From contig NZ_LWUA01000006.1 in NCBI RefSeq assembly GCF_005222955.1, forward strand, positions 1 through 57,289: a DNA stretch of 57,289 nucleotides. Reading direction: 5' to 3'. The notes below the pieces were generated by a model. It saw only the letters and a list, made by a program, of their open reading frames with translations, was not told the DNA's origin and ran no database searches. Positions 40,183-48,959 of this stretch are shown one piece after another. Source of the DNA: Blastococcus sp. CCUG 61487 (GTDB taxonomy: Bacteria > Actinomycetota > Actinomycetes > Mycobacteriales > Geodermatophilaceae). Each line of letters opens with the position of its first letter. Position 1 is the stretch's first letter. The position numbers and the translations under genes are program-made.

Positions 40183-40623
40183 GCAGGTGCCCGTTCGCAA
40201 GTGGGGGATGCCGGTTCACGCGGCCCCGCAATCGAAACATTGCGTGACGGATTCGTGACCAGACGCACGGCGCGTTGCCCGTGACACGCCGAGCGCGGCG
40301 CCTCACCCACCCCACTCGTCACACACGTTACCTACACGGCTGTCATTCAGCGCGGCCGCGCCGTCCGGCGCGCTGCCCCGGTGTGACCCTCGACCCACTG
40401 CAGCCGGCTCCGGTTTGGACGGGCCCCGGCCAGGCAATGAAGCGCTCTCAGGCGTGAAAACACCCGCGCCGGCCGAACGCCAGCGTCTCGGTTGCGACAG
40501 GGACACATCGGCGCCGGAAACGTTGCGCGGCTGGTGCCGCGCCCGTGTACTGCTCGACACCACCGGTCCGACTCGGGTCGGCCGCCGGAGTCGGCAGCAC
40601 GGACGCGACGAGGGAGGGGTGTG
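40183..40623. other. 441-base intergenic region between divergent genes
   Basis: This holds the leaders of the M23 gene (minus) and the polyol operon (plus). I see the CGTGAC direct repeat at 40243-40259, a GTAACG-type sequence near 40325-40330 on the minus strand, and alternating GC-rich palindromic stretches around 40350-40380. I looked for a c-di-AMP (ydaO) riboswitch, often found before actinobacterial cell-wall hydrolases, and could not find its conserved core. No ORF here is convincing. Confidence 0.5.
40243..40259 (-). promoter_or_regulatory. Direct repeat CGTGAC-N5-CGTGAC upstream of the second M23 gene
   Basis: Two CGTGAC half-sites start 11 bases apart, 61-77 bases upstream of the ATG at 40182. 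Same spacing, same TT before the second half-site, and similar distance as the repeat upstream of the other M23 gene (4515-4531). This suggests one regulator, plausibly MtrA-like, for both peptidases. Confidence 0.45.
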
Positions 40624-42159
40624 ATGACGCAGGTCGAGGTACTCCTGTCCTCCACCGGGGCCGCCCCGCCGGCCAACGTCGTGGCCCATCCCCTCACGCA
40701 GAGCTCGCTCGGCCGGTACGGCGACCAGCTCTCCGTGCCCACCTACGACCGCGCCGCCCTCACCCCGGCCGTCGTCCACTTCAGCGTGGGCGGCTTCCAC
40801 CGCGCCCACCAGCTCCTGTACTTCGACGAGGTCGCCGAGCGGCGGATCAGCAGCGGCTGGGGCGTGGTCGGCGTCGGCCTGCACAGCCGCACGATGAAGG
40901 ACGCGCTCGCCCCCCAGGACCACCTGTACACGGTGGTGGAGCGCAGCCCCGACGGCGAGCGGGCCCGCGTCGTCGGCGTGATGGTCGACTACCACTTCGC
41001 CCCCGACGACCCGGCCCGCGTCCTCGACCTGCTCACCGACGAGCGCACCCGCATGGTGTCGTTGACGATCACCGGCAGCGGCTACCGTCTCTCCCCGTCG
41101 ACCCGAACGTTCGACGCCGACGACGTCGACATCCAGGCCGACCTGCGCTCCCCCGCGACCCCCCGGACGGTGTTCGGCTACCTCGTGGAGGCGCTCGACC
41201 GGCGCCGTCGCGCGGGGCTCGCCCCGTTCACCGTCGTCTCCTGCGACAACATGCACCGCAACGGCGACGCCGCCCGCGACGCGGTGGTCGGCTTCGCGCG
41301 GCTCCGCGACGAGGTGCTGGCGCGCTGGATCAGCGACCGGGTGGCCTTCCCGAGCAGCATGGTCGACCGGATCACCCCGCACACCCCGCCCGGCGAGCGG
41401 GAGGCGGTGGCCCGCCGCTACGGCGTCGACGACCGCTGGCCGGTCATCACCGAGCCGTTCTCGCAGTGGGTCATCGAGGACACGTTCTGCAACGGCCGCC
41501 CACCGCTGGACGAGGTCGGCGTGCGCTTCGTGCCCGATGTCGCGGCCTACGAGCTGATGAAGACCCGGCTGCTCAACGCCAGCCACTGCGCGCTCGGCTA
41601 CCTGGGCTCGCTCGCCGGCCTGCGCTCCCTCGACGAGGTCATGGCCGAGCCGGTCTTCGCCCGGTACGTCGAGCGGATGATGGACGACGAGGTCACCCCG
41701 CTGCTGCCCGAGCCGCCCGGCATCGACCTCGCCGACTACAAGCGGACGCTCCTGCAACGCTTCGCCAACCCGGCGATCTCCGACGGGCTGCCCCGGCTGT
41801 GCCGGCGCGGCTCGACGAAGATGCCGCACCACCTGCTGCCCTCGCTGCACGAGGCGCTGGCCTCCGGCCGCCCGCACCGGCTGCTCACCCTCGGCCTGGC
41901 CGGCTGGCTGCGCTATCTCCGGGGCACCGACGAGCGGGGCGGTCCGCTGGTGATCGACGACCCGCACGCGGAGCTGCTGCGGGCCCGCGCCCGCGCCGGC
42001 GGCGACGATCCGCGGCCGCTGCTCGACCTGCGGTCGATCTTCGGCGGCCTGGGCGACGACGCGGCGTTCGTCGCCGCCCTGCGCGAGGCGCTCGTCCGCC
42101 TCGACCGCGACGGCGTCCGCGCCACCCTCGCCGCCGCGACCGCCGCCCCGTTGCACTGA
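40624..42159 (+). CDS. Mannitol dehydrogenase family polyol/polyol-phosphate dehydrogenase
   Basis: A 511-residue long-chain polyol dehydrogenase. Recognisable blocks are VVHFSVGGFHRAHQLLYFDE (N-terminal NAD domain), VVSCDNMHRNGD, SSMVDRITPHTPP, WPVITEPFSQWVIED and the catalytic region MKTRLLNASHCALGYLGSL. The family reduces ketoses or ketose phosphates to alditols (fructose/mannitol, arabinitol, fructuronate, mannitol-1-phosphate). The next genes are a HAD phosphatase, a TagF-type polymerase and a cytidylyltransferase, so a role in making a polyol phosphate for a cell-wall polymer is attractive. Start at the ATG at 40624 with GAGGG upstream. Confidence 0.85.
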   Translation: MTQVEVLLSSTGAAPPANVVAHPLTQSSLGRYGDQLSVPTYDRAALTPAVVHFSVGGFHRAHQLLYFDEVAERRISSGWGVVGVGLHSRTMKDALAPQDHLYTVVERSPDGERARVVGVMVDYHFAPDDPARVLDLLTDERTRMVSLTITGSGYRLSPSTRTFDADDVDIQADLRSPATPRTVFGYLVEALDRRRRAGLAPFTVVSCDNMHRNGDAARDAVVGFARLRDEVLARWISDRVAFPSSMVDRITPHTPPGEREAVARRYGVDDRWPVITEPFSQWVIEDTFCNGRPPLDEVGVRFVPDVAAYELMKTRLLNASHCALGYLGSLAGLRSLDEVMAEPVFARYVERMMDDEVTPLLPEPPGIDLADYKRTLLQRFANPAISDGLPRLCRRGSTKMPHHLLPSLHEALASGRPHRLLTLGLAGWLRYLRGTDERGGPLVIDDPHAELLRARARAGGDDPRPLLDLRSIFGGLGDDAAFVAALREALVRLDRDGVRATLAAATAAPLH

Positions 42160-42192
42160 CCCCGCCCACCCGACCCCCGAACGGAGACCTCT

Positions 42193-42957
42193 GTGCCGAC
42201 CCTTCCGCCGACGGCCGTCGAGCGGGTGACCCACCTGCTCTGCGACGCCGACGGGAACCTCTTCCCGTCCGAGGAGCCGGCCTTCGACGCGTCCGTCGAG
42301 GTGACCAACGCCTTCCTCGCCTCGCTCGGGATCGACCGGCGCTTCACCGCGACCGAGTTGAGGGCGGCCGCCACGGGGATGAACTTCCGGACGACGGCGC
42401 GCACCCTGGCCGAGCAGGCGGGGATGCCGGACGTCGACGTCGAGCCGTGGGTCGCCGAGGAGCGCCGGGTGGTCACCGAGCACCTGGGCCACGTGCTGCG
42501 CCCGCACCCGCCGACGCAGGACGCCCTGCGCCGCCTGGCCGGCTCCCTGGAGCTCGCCGTCGTCAGCTCCAGCGCGCTCGCCCGGCTGGCCGCCTGCTTC
42601 ACCGCGACCGGGTTGGTCGAGCTGCTGCCGCCGGCGCGCCGGTTCAGCGCCGAGGACTCGCTGCCCACCCCGACGAGCAAGCCCGACCCGGCCGTCTACC
42701 TGCACGCCTGCGCGCAGTTGGGGATCGATCCGGCGCAGGGCCTGGCCGTGGAGGACGCCGTCGCCGGGGTGACCTCGGCGGTCGCGGCCGGCTGCCCCGT
42801 CGTCGGCAACGTGCTCTTCGTGCTCCCCGAGGAGCGGGAGCAGCGGGCCGAGGCGCTGCTGGCGGCCGGCGCGCTGACCGTCGTCGGCGACTGGCAGCAG
42901 CTCGCCGACCTGCTGCTCCCCCTGCTCGAGCGCCGGGCCGCGGAGGTGGCCCGGTGA
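42193..42957 (+). CDS. HAD-superfamily hydrolase (phosphatase/beta-phosphoglucomutase-like)
   Basis: A 254-residue HAD protein. The nucleophile motif is LLCDADGNLFPSEE (D-x-D), motif II VVSSSALARL, and motifs III/IV are SKPDPAVYLHA then AVEDAVAGVTSAVAAG. With its cap domain it resembles sugar-phosphate phosphatases. In Acinetobacter MtlD a HAD phosphatase is fused to a mannitol-1-phosphate dehydrogenase, which supports a joint role with the upstream gene. GTG start; its stop overlaps the next start as GTGA. Confidence 0.85.
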   Translation: MPTLPPTAVERVTHLLCDADGNLFPSEEPAFDASVEVTNAFLASLGIDRRFTATELRAAATGMNFRTTARTLAEQAGMPDVDVEPWVAEERRVVTEHLGHVLRPHPPTQDALRRLAGSLELAVVSSSALARLAACFTATGLVELLPPARRFSAEDSLPTPTSKPDPAVYLHACAQLGIDPAQGLAVEDAVAGVTSAVAAGCPVVGNVLFVLPEEREQRAEALLAAGALTVVGDWQQLADLLLPLLERRAAEVAR

Positions 42958-44081
42958 ACATCGTCTACGTCGCCTTCCGCGGCCACTTCTCCGACAGCCC
43001 GCGCGCGCTCTACGAGGAGCTCCTGACCCGCGGCGTCGACGCCACCCACACCTGGCTGTCGGCGCCGCACACGCAGGCCACCTTCCCCGACGACGTCGCG
43101 ACGGTGACCTTCGGCAGCCCGGAGTCGATCGCCGCGCTGGAGGCCGCCGACCTCGTCGTCTCCAACGACCACATCCCGCTGGACTGGGAGAAGCGCCCCG
43201 GCACCACCTACCTGCAGACCTGGCACGGCACGATGCTCAAGCGCATCCACAACGACGTGCTGTGGGCGCCCGAGGGCCGGCTGGCCTACCTGGACCAGGA
43301 CATCGCCCGCTGGGACCTGCTGCTCTCCCCCAACGCCGTGACCACCGACCGGCTGCGCCGGGCCTTCGGCTTCACCGGGCCCGTCCACGAGACGGGGCTG
43401 CCGCGCAACGACCTGCTCACCAGCCCCCGGCGGGACGAGATCCGGGCGCAGGTGCGCGCCGACCTCGGCATCGACGCCGACCAGAAGGTCGTCCTCTACA
43501 CGCCCACCTGGCGCGACGACCTGGTCTTCGAGGGCGGCGACGGCCGGGACTTCGAGTTCCCGATCGACCTCGACGCGTTCACCGACCGCCTCGGCGAGGA
43601 CCACGTGCTCCTGCTCCGGCTGCACAACATGGTCATGAGCCGGCTGGAGGTCGTCGAGGGCTCCGTGGTCCGGGACGTGTGCAGCCACCCTGACATCCGG
43701 GACCTGTACCTGGCCGCCGACCTCATGGTCACCGACTACTCCTCGACCATGTTCGACTTCGCCATCACCGGCCGGCCGATGGTCTTCTTCACCTACGACC
43801 TCGACCGCTACCGCGACCAGCTGCGCGGCTTCTACTTCGACCTCGCCGAGGTGGCGCCGGGACCGCTGGTCGGCACCAGCGAGGAGCTCGTCGCGGCGAT
43901 CGCCGACATCGACCGGATCAGCGAGCAGTACGCCGGGCGGTACGCCCAATTCCAGGAGACCTTCACCCACCTCGAGGACGGCGCCGCGACCCGGCGGGTC
44001 CTCGATCTCGTCCTCCCGACCGCAACCGCGTCCGGGCAGTCCAGCAGCACCGAGGGAGATGATGTCCGTGCGCACCGGTGA
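42954..44081 (+). CDS. CDP-glycerol glycerophosphotransferase family protein (TagB/TagF-like)
   Basis: A 375-residue transferase. It has the teichoic-acid polymerase hallmarks QTWHGTMLKRI, VHETGLPRNDLL, VLYTPTWRDD and LMVTDYSSTMFDFA (the TDYSS motif). Members transfer polyol phosphate from a CDP-alditol to a growing chain or primer at the inner face of the membrane. At this length it resembles primases (TagB) or single-domain polymerases. GTG start behind GGAGG. It overlaps both neighbours, so it is translationally coupled within the four-gene operon. Confidence 0.9.
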   Translation: MNIVYVAFRGHFSDSPRALYEELLTRGVDATHTWLSAPHTQATFPDDVATVTFGSPESIAALEAADLVVSNDHIPLDWEKRPGTTYLQTWHGTMLKRIHNDVLWAPEGRLAYLDQDIARWDLLLSPNAVTTDRLRRAFGFTGPVHETGLPRNDLLTSPRRDEIRAQVRADLGIDADQKVVLYTPTWRDDLVFEGGDGRDFEFPIDLDAFTDRLGEDHVLLLRLHNMVMSRLEVVEGSVVRDVCSHPDIRDLYLAADLMVTDYSSTMFDFAITGRPMVFFTYDLDRYRDQLRGFYFDLAEVAPGPLVGTSEELVAAIADIDRISEQYAGRYAQFQETFTHLEDGAATRRVLDLVLPTATASGQSSSTEGDDVRAHR

Positions 44082-44886
44082 CCGCGTACTCAACCCCGTC
44101 CGGCGGGGAATGGCACCCCTCTCGACGCGCTCAACCGGCCGGCGGTCCGCCACGCCGTCGGTCCAGGTGGTGATCCTCGCCGCCGGCATGGGCACCCGCC
44201 TCGGCCGGCAGGACCCCAAGCCGCTGACCCAGCTCCGCGACGGCCGCAGCATCCTGCAGCGCCAGCTCGACGGCCTGCGCGGCGTCCTCGGCGAGGACGT
44301 CAGCATCACGGCCGTGGTCGGCTACCGGAGCAAGCGGATCATGAAGGCCGCGCCCGATCTGCTGTTCGCCTACAACCCCGACTTCGCCGTCACGAACACC
44401 TCGAAGAGCCTGCTGCGCGGGCTGCGCTCGACCCGCGAGGGCGGCGTCCTGTGGCTCAACGGTGACGTGGTGTTCGATCCGGCGGTGCTCGAGCACGCGC
44501 TGCCGACGATCGCCGCCGACCAGAGCTTCGTGTGCGTCGACACCAGCGCCGTCGCCGAGGAGGAGGTCAAGTACACCCTCGACGGCGACGGGTTCGTGGC
44601 GGAGCTGTCCAAGACCGTCTCCGGCGGGCTGGGCGAGGCCGTGGGCATCAACTACGTCTCGTCGGCCGACAAGGCGGTGCTGATCGAGCACCTGCGCGCC
44701 TGCGGTGACCAGGACTACTTCGAGCGCGGCATCGAGACCGCGATCGCCAGCGAGGGGCTGCGGGTGCGCCCCGTGGACATCTCGGCCTTCCACGCCGTCG
44801 AGGTCGACTTCGAGACCGACCTGGCCCGCGCGAACTCGCTGTTCCCGCTGAACACCGTCGCGGACCTCTCCGCCGAGGTCGGCTGA
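44062..44886 (+). CDS. LicC-type nucleotidyltransferase (probable alditol- or choline-phosphate cytidylyltransferase)
   Basis: A 274-residue sugar-nucleotidyltransferase fold. The N-terminus of the domain is VVILAAGMGTRLG with KPLTQL (residues about 37-60), then VWLNGDVVFD-like LWLNGDVVFDP as the metal-binding Asp segment, and EVDFETDLARA near the end. This is the LicC/phosphocholine cytidylyltransferase pattern, with a 33-residue N-terminal extension. In this operon the substrate is more likely a polyol phosphate, giving CDP-polyol for the TagF-like enzyme. ATGs at 44059 and 44062 and a GTG at 44068 are all possible starts behind GAGGGAG. Confidence 0.8.
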   Translation: MSVRTGDRVLNPVRRGMAPLSTRSTGRRSATPSVQVVILAAGMGTRLGRQDPKPLTQLRDGRSILQRQLDGLRGVLGEDVSITAVVGYRSKRIMKAAPDLLFAYNPDFAVTNTSKSLLRGLRSTREGGVLWLNGDVVFDPAVLEHALPTIAADQSFVCVDTSAVAEEEVKYTLDGDGFVAELSKTVSGGLGEAVGINYVSSADKAVLIEHLRACGDQDYFERGIETAIASEGLRVRPVDISAFHAVEVDFETDLARANSLFPLNTVADLSAEVG

Positions 44887-44891
44887 GCCGG

Positions 44892-44921
44892 GGCCGGCCG
44901 GGACCGTCGTCCCGGCCGGCC
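44892..44921. terminator. Perfect 13-bp hairpin between convergent operons
   Basis: ggccggccgggac pairs exactly with gtcccggccggcc around the loop cgtc, 6 bases past the nucleotidyltransferase stop and 22 bases before the convergent SCO-family stop. Confidence 0.8.
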
Positions 44922-44943
44922 GCCGACGGGGGTCAGCCGACGA

Positions 44944-45660
44944 TCAGCTGCCGACGACCAGCTCGAGATCGGAGGCGATGTCCCGGAAGTCGTTGGCGGT
45001 GTCGAACGCGACGCGCGCCTCGTCGTCGGTCCCGTACAGCAGGAGCAGCGTCGAGTGCATCCGGCCGTCGTCCTCGGCCTGGGGCACGCCCGCCGCGAGC
45101 TGCGCCGTCACCACGTCCTCCTGGCTGCCGGTGAGCCCGATGAACCGGTTCGGCAGGTCGCCGTCGAACCGGCCCAGGTACTCCCCGAGCACCTCCGGGG
45201 TGTCGACGGCCGGGTCGGTGCTCACGAAGACGACCTGCACCTGCTCGGCGATCTCCGGATCCACGGTGCGCAGCGCCACCGCGACGTCGGCCATGGTGGT
45301 CGGGCAGACGTCCGGGCAGTTCGTGTAGCCGAAGAAGAGCAGCGTGGGCTTGCCCGCCGTCTGCGTCCGGAAGTCGAACGGCGCCCCGGTGGTGTCGGTG
45401 AGCGAGAAGGTCGGCCGGCGGTAGGGCTCGGCCAGGTCGAAGCCCGCGTAGGTGTCCTCCGGGCCCTGCACCACGGCCGGCGCCTGCGCCGCGTGGTCGT
45501 GCCCTCCCCCGGAAGAATGCGCGTCGTCCCCCTCGGTCGTCGACGACCCGCCGCAGGCGGACAGCACCAGCCCGGCCGACAGGAGGAGGGCGGGCAGCGC
45601 CGCCCGCCGCCGGGCGATGACCGGGCGGCGGGCGGCACGGCTCGGGAGCATTCGGATCAC
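44944..45660 (-). CDS. SCO1/SenC family copper chaperone (lipoprotein)
   Basis: A 238-residue lipoprotein with lipobox VLSAC, a His-containing linker (SGGGHDHAA) and a thioredoxin-like domain with the copper-binding CPDVCP motif (about residue 115) and the distal His in MHSTLLLL. SCO proteins insert copper into the CuA site of cytochrome c oxidase or act as thiol reductases. Last gene of the copper operon. Its GTG start overlaps the YcnI stop as GTGA. Confidence 0.92.
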   Translation of the reverse strand: MIRMLPSRAARRPVIARRRAALPALLLSAGLVLSACGGSSTTEGDDAHSSGGGHDHAAQAPAVVQGPEDTYAGFDLAEPYRRPTFSLTDTTGAPFDFRTQTAGKPTLLFFGYTNCPDVCPTTMADVAVALRTVDPEIAEQVQVVFVSTDPAVDTPEVLGEYLGRFDGDLPNRFIGLTGSQEDVVTAQLAAGVPQAEDDGRMHSTLLLLYGTDDEARVAFDTANDFRDIASDLELVVGS

Positions 45661-46379
45661 GAAGACACGGTACGTCGGCCGGCGCGCACCCCGAGGACGA
45701 CGGCGGCGATCGCCCCCAGCAGCGCGACGATCGCGACGGCCAGCGCGATGCCCGCCGTCGAGTCGTCGTCGGCGTCGGCCTCGGCGGCATCGCTGCCCGC
45801 GCCCGCGTTCGAGACGGCGGCACCGTCGTCGCCGCTGTCCGCGGCGCCCAGGGTGAGCACCGGCGACGGCCGCTCGGGCTCCTCGCCGTTCACCGTCGGC
45901 TCGATCCAGGCCGACTCGCTGCCGTCGCTGTAGGTCTGCACGCTCGGGAAGGACAGCTCGGTGCTGTCGGGGAACGGGCCGCCCGACAGCGCGAACTCCT
46001 GGAACTCACCCGGGGCGATGCCCTCCCCCGTGGCGCGGAACTCCACGACGGAGACGTAGGACGTGATCTCGCGCCCGTGCGACTCGATGGGCTCGGCCAG
46101 GTCGGCGGTGGTCAGCGTCGCCTCCCAGCCCGGCGTCGGCTGGTAGCGCAGGGAGGGCATCGCCGCCTCCTCCGGGATCTGGATGCGCAGACCCACCGTG
46201 CTCGCGACGTCGCTCTCGTTGGGCACCCGGAAGACCAGCTTCCCGTAGCCGCCGGGAGACGCGTCGGCGGACGAGACGGTGACGTGCGCGGCTGCCGTCG
46301 ATGCGACGGACACCGACGCGACGAGCGCGAGCAGCGCCGCCGCGAGGACGGCGGTCACCCGGGATCGGGACATGGACAT
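45657..46379 (-). CDS. YcnI-family copper-binding membrane protein (DUF1775)
   Basis: A 240-residue exported protein. The signal peptide ends STAAA, leaving His as the first mature residue (HVTVSS), the copper ligand of the family. The beta-sandwich domain shows KLVFRVPNESD, GWEATL and FQEFALSGGPFP; a Trp ligand is expected in ESAWIEP. A C-terminal helix (IALAVAIVALLGAIAAVVLG) anchors it in the membrane. YcnI proteins bind Cu2+ outside the membrane and usually neighbour CopC/CopD, as here. The ATG at 46379 or 46373 could be the start; AGGAGA precedes both. Confidence 0.88.
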   Translation of the reverse strand: MSMSRSRVTAVLAAALLALVASVSVASTAAAHVTVSSADASPGGYGKLVFRVPNESDVASTVGLRIQIPEEAAMPSLRYQPTPGWEATLTTADLAEPIESHGREITSYVSVVEFRATGEGIAPGEFQEFALSGGPFPDSTELSFPSVQTYSDGSESAWIEPTVNGEEPERPSPVLTLGAADSGDDGAAVSNAGAGSDAAEADADDDSTAGIALAVAIVALLGAIAAVVLGVRAGRRTVSS

Positions 46380-46411
46380 GGATCTCCTGTTCATCGGTGG
46401 GAGCGGCACTG

Positions 46412-48208
46412 TCACCGCACCCGGAGGTCGGTGCTCGCCGTGGCGGCGGAGAACTCGTCGAGGCGGACGGACACGGTCACGGTCCAGGTCCCGGGGCTGG
46501 GCACCGGCATGGCCGGGGCGACGTAGTGCCCCGGCCCGGCCGGCTGGAGGGTGACGGCGATGGGGCCGAGGTCCTGGCTCGGCTCGACCAGCGAGACGTC
46601 GATGTCGGCGGGTTGGGTGAGCCGGCCCTGGGGGTCGAAGAGGTAGAGGCGCAGCTCGTTCGGGCCGACCGTGCCCGGGTCGACCGACAGCTGCACGCTG
46701 CCCGCCTCCCCGGACGTGCCCTGCAACGCGAGCACGACGTCCACCGGCTGGGCGACCGAGGAGCGGGCCGGCGGCGTGCCGACGAGGACGCCGGAGAGCA
46801 CGAGGATGAGGGCCGCGGCCACCGCCTCGACCAGCATGGAGCGGCGCAGCGACGGCAGGTGGTCCACCGCGTGCTCCGCTTGGGCCCGCTCCCGCGCGCT
46901 CGCGGTCTCGTCGCCGTCCCCACCCCCGACCGTCTCGCCGGCCGGCGCGGCGAACGCCTGCGCGGTCACCCGCCGCACGCCGCCCGGCCGGGGCCGACGC
47001 ACGCCCAGCCGCTGCTGCACCCAGACCCGGGAGACCCCGGCAGCGCCCAGCACCACGAGGACGACGACGATCTTGACCAGCAGCAGGCGGCCGTAGGTGC
47101 TGCCGAACAGCGCCGTGGGCGAGGCCACCTCGCGGACCGCCTGGACGACGCCGCTCACCACGAGCGCCACCACGGCGGCGAAGGCGACGCGGGAGAAGCG
47201 GGACATCGCCGCGGCCAGCGTGTGCGCGTCCGGGCCCGGGCGCAGCAGCCCGAGCAGCAGGCCGGTCAGGCCCCCGAGCCACACGGCCATCGCGGCCACG
47301 TGGACGGCGGCCACCGCGACGGCGAGCACCGGCCAGGAGCCGGCGACCGGGTGGCCGATCGCGGCGGTGGCCACCACGAGGCCGATCGCGAACGTCGCGG
47401 CGGCCGCGAGCCGCGGCCCATGCGGCGCCTCGCCGCGGCGCCAGGCCGGTGCCAGCGCAGCCGCCAGGGCCAGGGCGAGGACGGCGCGGACGAGGAGCGA
47501 CCAGCCGCCGCCGGAGGTGACCGTCGCCGAGATCAGGTCCGGGTCGACCACGTCCGCCAGGCCGGTGCCGGCCGAGTACGGCCCCTGCAGCAGGAAGGTC
47601 AGCAGCGCGGCGACCGCGGCGGTCAGCGCGCCTCCGGTCGCGAGACGGCGCAGCGGGCCCGACCGCCAGCCGGCGGGCCAGCACAGCAGCGCCAGCACGG
47701 GTATGCCGACGGCGAGCGCGATCCCGCCGTACCCGATCGCCCGCACCACCGGCAGCAGCGCGGCCACGACCGGATCGGCGTCCGCCGTCTCCGCGCTCGC
47801 GCCCGCCGGCACCAGCTCCCCCTCCCCCACCACGAAGGAGTAGGCGCCGGAGATCGGATGGGAGTCGCTGGAGATGACCCGGTAGGCGACCAGGTAGCCG
47901 CCGTCCTCCATCCCGTCGGGTAGCGGGATGGTGACCACCCGGCCGTCGACCGACGCCTCACCGCCGTCCACCTCCTGGCCGTCGGCGGTGCTGACCCGCG
48001 CGTAACCGGCCCCGAGGGAGACGCCCTCGCTGAACTCCAGCGTCACCGCGTCGGGTGCGTCGTCCAGCCGCGCGCCCTCGGCGGGGTCGGTGGAGACGAG
48101 CGTGGCGTGCGCGGCCGCGGGGGCGGCCGCGACCACGCCCGCCCCGAGCCAGCCCACGAGCGCGACCAGGAAGACCAGGACCGTGCGCAGCGGCAGCAGC
48201 CTGGTCAC
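46412..48208 (-). CDS. CopC-CopD-YtkA-like fusion protein
   Basis: A 598-residue fusion. Signal peptide ending PAAA; mature His start (HATLVSTDPAEG) begins a CopC domain to about residue 125, with the second copper ligands in SSDSHPISG. Next is an eight-helix CopD membrane domain (about 145-390, including GHPVAGSW and HVAAMAVWLGGL), a cytoplasmic loop, one more helix, and a C-terminal extracytoplasmic YtkA-like domain (about 500-598). CopC captures copper outside, CopD is thought to carry it in. The YtkA addition is found in some actinobacteria. GTG start overlaps the anti-sigma stop. Confidence 0.9.
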   Translation of the reverse strand: MTRLLPLRTVLVFLVALVGWLGAGVVAAAPAAAHATLVSTDPAEGARLDDAPDAVTLEFSEGVSLGAGYARVSTADGQEVDGGEASVDGRVVTIPLPDGMEDGGYLVAYRVISSDSHPISGAYSFVVGEGELVPAGASAETADADPVVAALLPVVRAIGYGGIALAVGIPVLALLCWPAGWRSGPLRRLATGGALTAAVAALLTFLLQGPYSAGTGLADVVDPDLISATVTSGGGWSLLVRAVLALALAAALAPAWRRGEAPHGPRLAAAATFAIGLVVATAAIGHPVAGSWPVLAVAVAAVHVAAMAVWLGGLTGLLLGLLRPGPDAHTLAAAMSRFSRVAFAAVVALVVSGVVQAVREVASPTALFGSTYGRLLLVKIVVVLVVLGAAGVSRVWVQQRLGVRRPRPGGVRRVTAQAFAAPAGETVGGGDGDETASARERAQAEHAVDHLPSLRRSMLVEAVAAALILVLSGVLVGTPPARSSVAQPVDVVLALQGTSGEAGSVQLSVDPGTVGPNELRLYLFDPQGRLTQPADIDVSLVEPSQDLGPIAVTLQPAGPGHYVAPAMPVPSPGTWTVTVSVRLDEFSAATASTDLRVR

Positions 48209-48846
48209 GCGACGACCCGCCGGCCCACGGCGTGCGCCGACCGCTGCCGGCGGCTCCGCCAGGCCGTCGTCGCCACCAGGACCACCCCGCCGAGCAGCAG
48301 GAGGTGGGCGGCCGCCCGTTCCAGGTGCACGTGCCCCGCCGCGAGGTCGGCGGCGGTCACCCAGACCAGGACGACGCTCAGCGTGCCCAGGAAGGGCAGG
48401 GCGCCCGCCGCGAGCCGCGGCAACGCCGCCACGGCGAGGAACGAGGCGCCCACGGCGATGTTCCAGGCGCCCGTCTCGTGCGCCATGTGCATCGGCGCGC
48501 TCATCGCGCCGGCGCCGGTGACGAGCAGCGGCCAGGCCAACCCCGTCTGGGCCACCCCGATGGCCAGCAACGCGAAGCGCAGGCCCGTCTCCACCAGCCG
48601 GGCCCGGGCGGCCGCAGCCGCTCCCGGCAGCTCCCGCGGCAGCGCCCCCAGGACGACCGCGGTCAGGTCGGGCACGACAGGGGCGGTGGCGAGCCGTGCC
48701 CGCCGGGTCACCGCGGCGGCGTCGGCCGCCCAGGAGGCGCAGGCGGAACAGCCGGAGAGGTGCTCGTCGAGCGCGCGGCCGGGCAGCCCGAGGGGCTCGT
48801 CGTCGAGGCGGGCGGAGACCGCTTCGCGGAACGGCTGGCAGGACAT
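48205..48846 (-). CDS. Zinc-finger anti-sigma factor with membrane helices
   Basis: A 213-residue protein. Residues 1-45 form a ZAS-type anti-sigma domain: Cys3 in MSCQPFREAVSARLDDE, and the metal motif HLSGCSAC at about residues 29-36. Then come five or so membrane helices. It is divergent from an ECF-type sigma factor (48960) and first in the copper operon. The simplest model is that it holds that sigma factor at the membrane and frees it when copper or thiol state changes. GTGA overlap with CopC-CopD. Confidence 0.83.
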   Translation of the reverse strand: MSCQPFREAVSARLDDEPLGLPGRALDEHLSGCSACASWAADAAAVTRRARLATAPVVPDLTAVVLGALPRELPGAAAAARARLVETGLRFALLAIGVAQTGLAWPLLVTGAGAMSAPMHMAHETGAWNIAVGASFLAVAALPRLAAGALPFLGTLSVVLVWVTAADLAAGHVHLERAAAHLLLLGGVVLVATTAWRSRRQRSAHAVGRRVVA

Positions 48847-48959
48847 GTCCTACTGGTCGTCGGCGGCCTCTCGGAAGTTCCCGCGATCCCGGTCACAATC
48901 TCGGGGTCGGGAGGGCGACCGACCGCCGCCTCCGCCCGCCGGACCGGGAGGATGGAGGA

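Noticed and set aside
40183-40450. Possible c-di-AMP (ydaO) riboswitch upstream of the M23 gene
   Set aside because: I searched the minus strand for the conserved core and found only GC-rich hairpins and a GTAACG-type sequence. A covariance-model search (RF00379) would settle it.
40303-42705. Minus-strand open frame of 800 codons across the polyol dehydrogenase and HAD genes
   Set aside because: No recognisable domain, and antisense to two well-supported enzymes.
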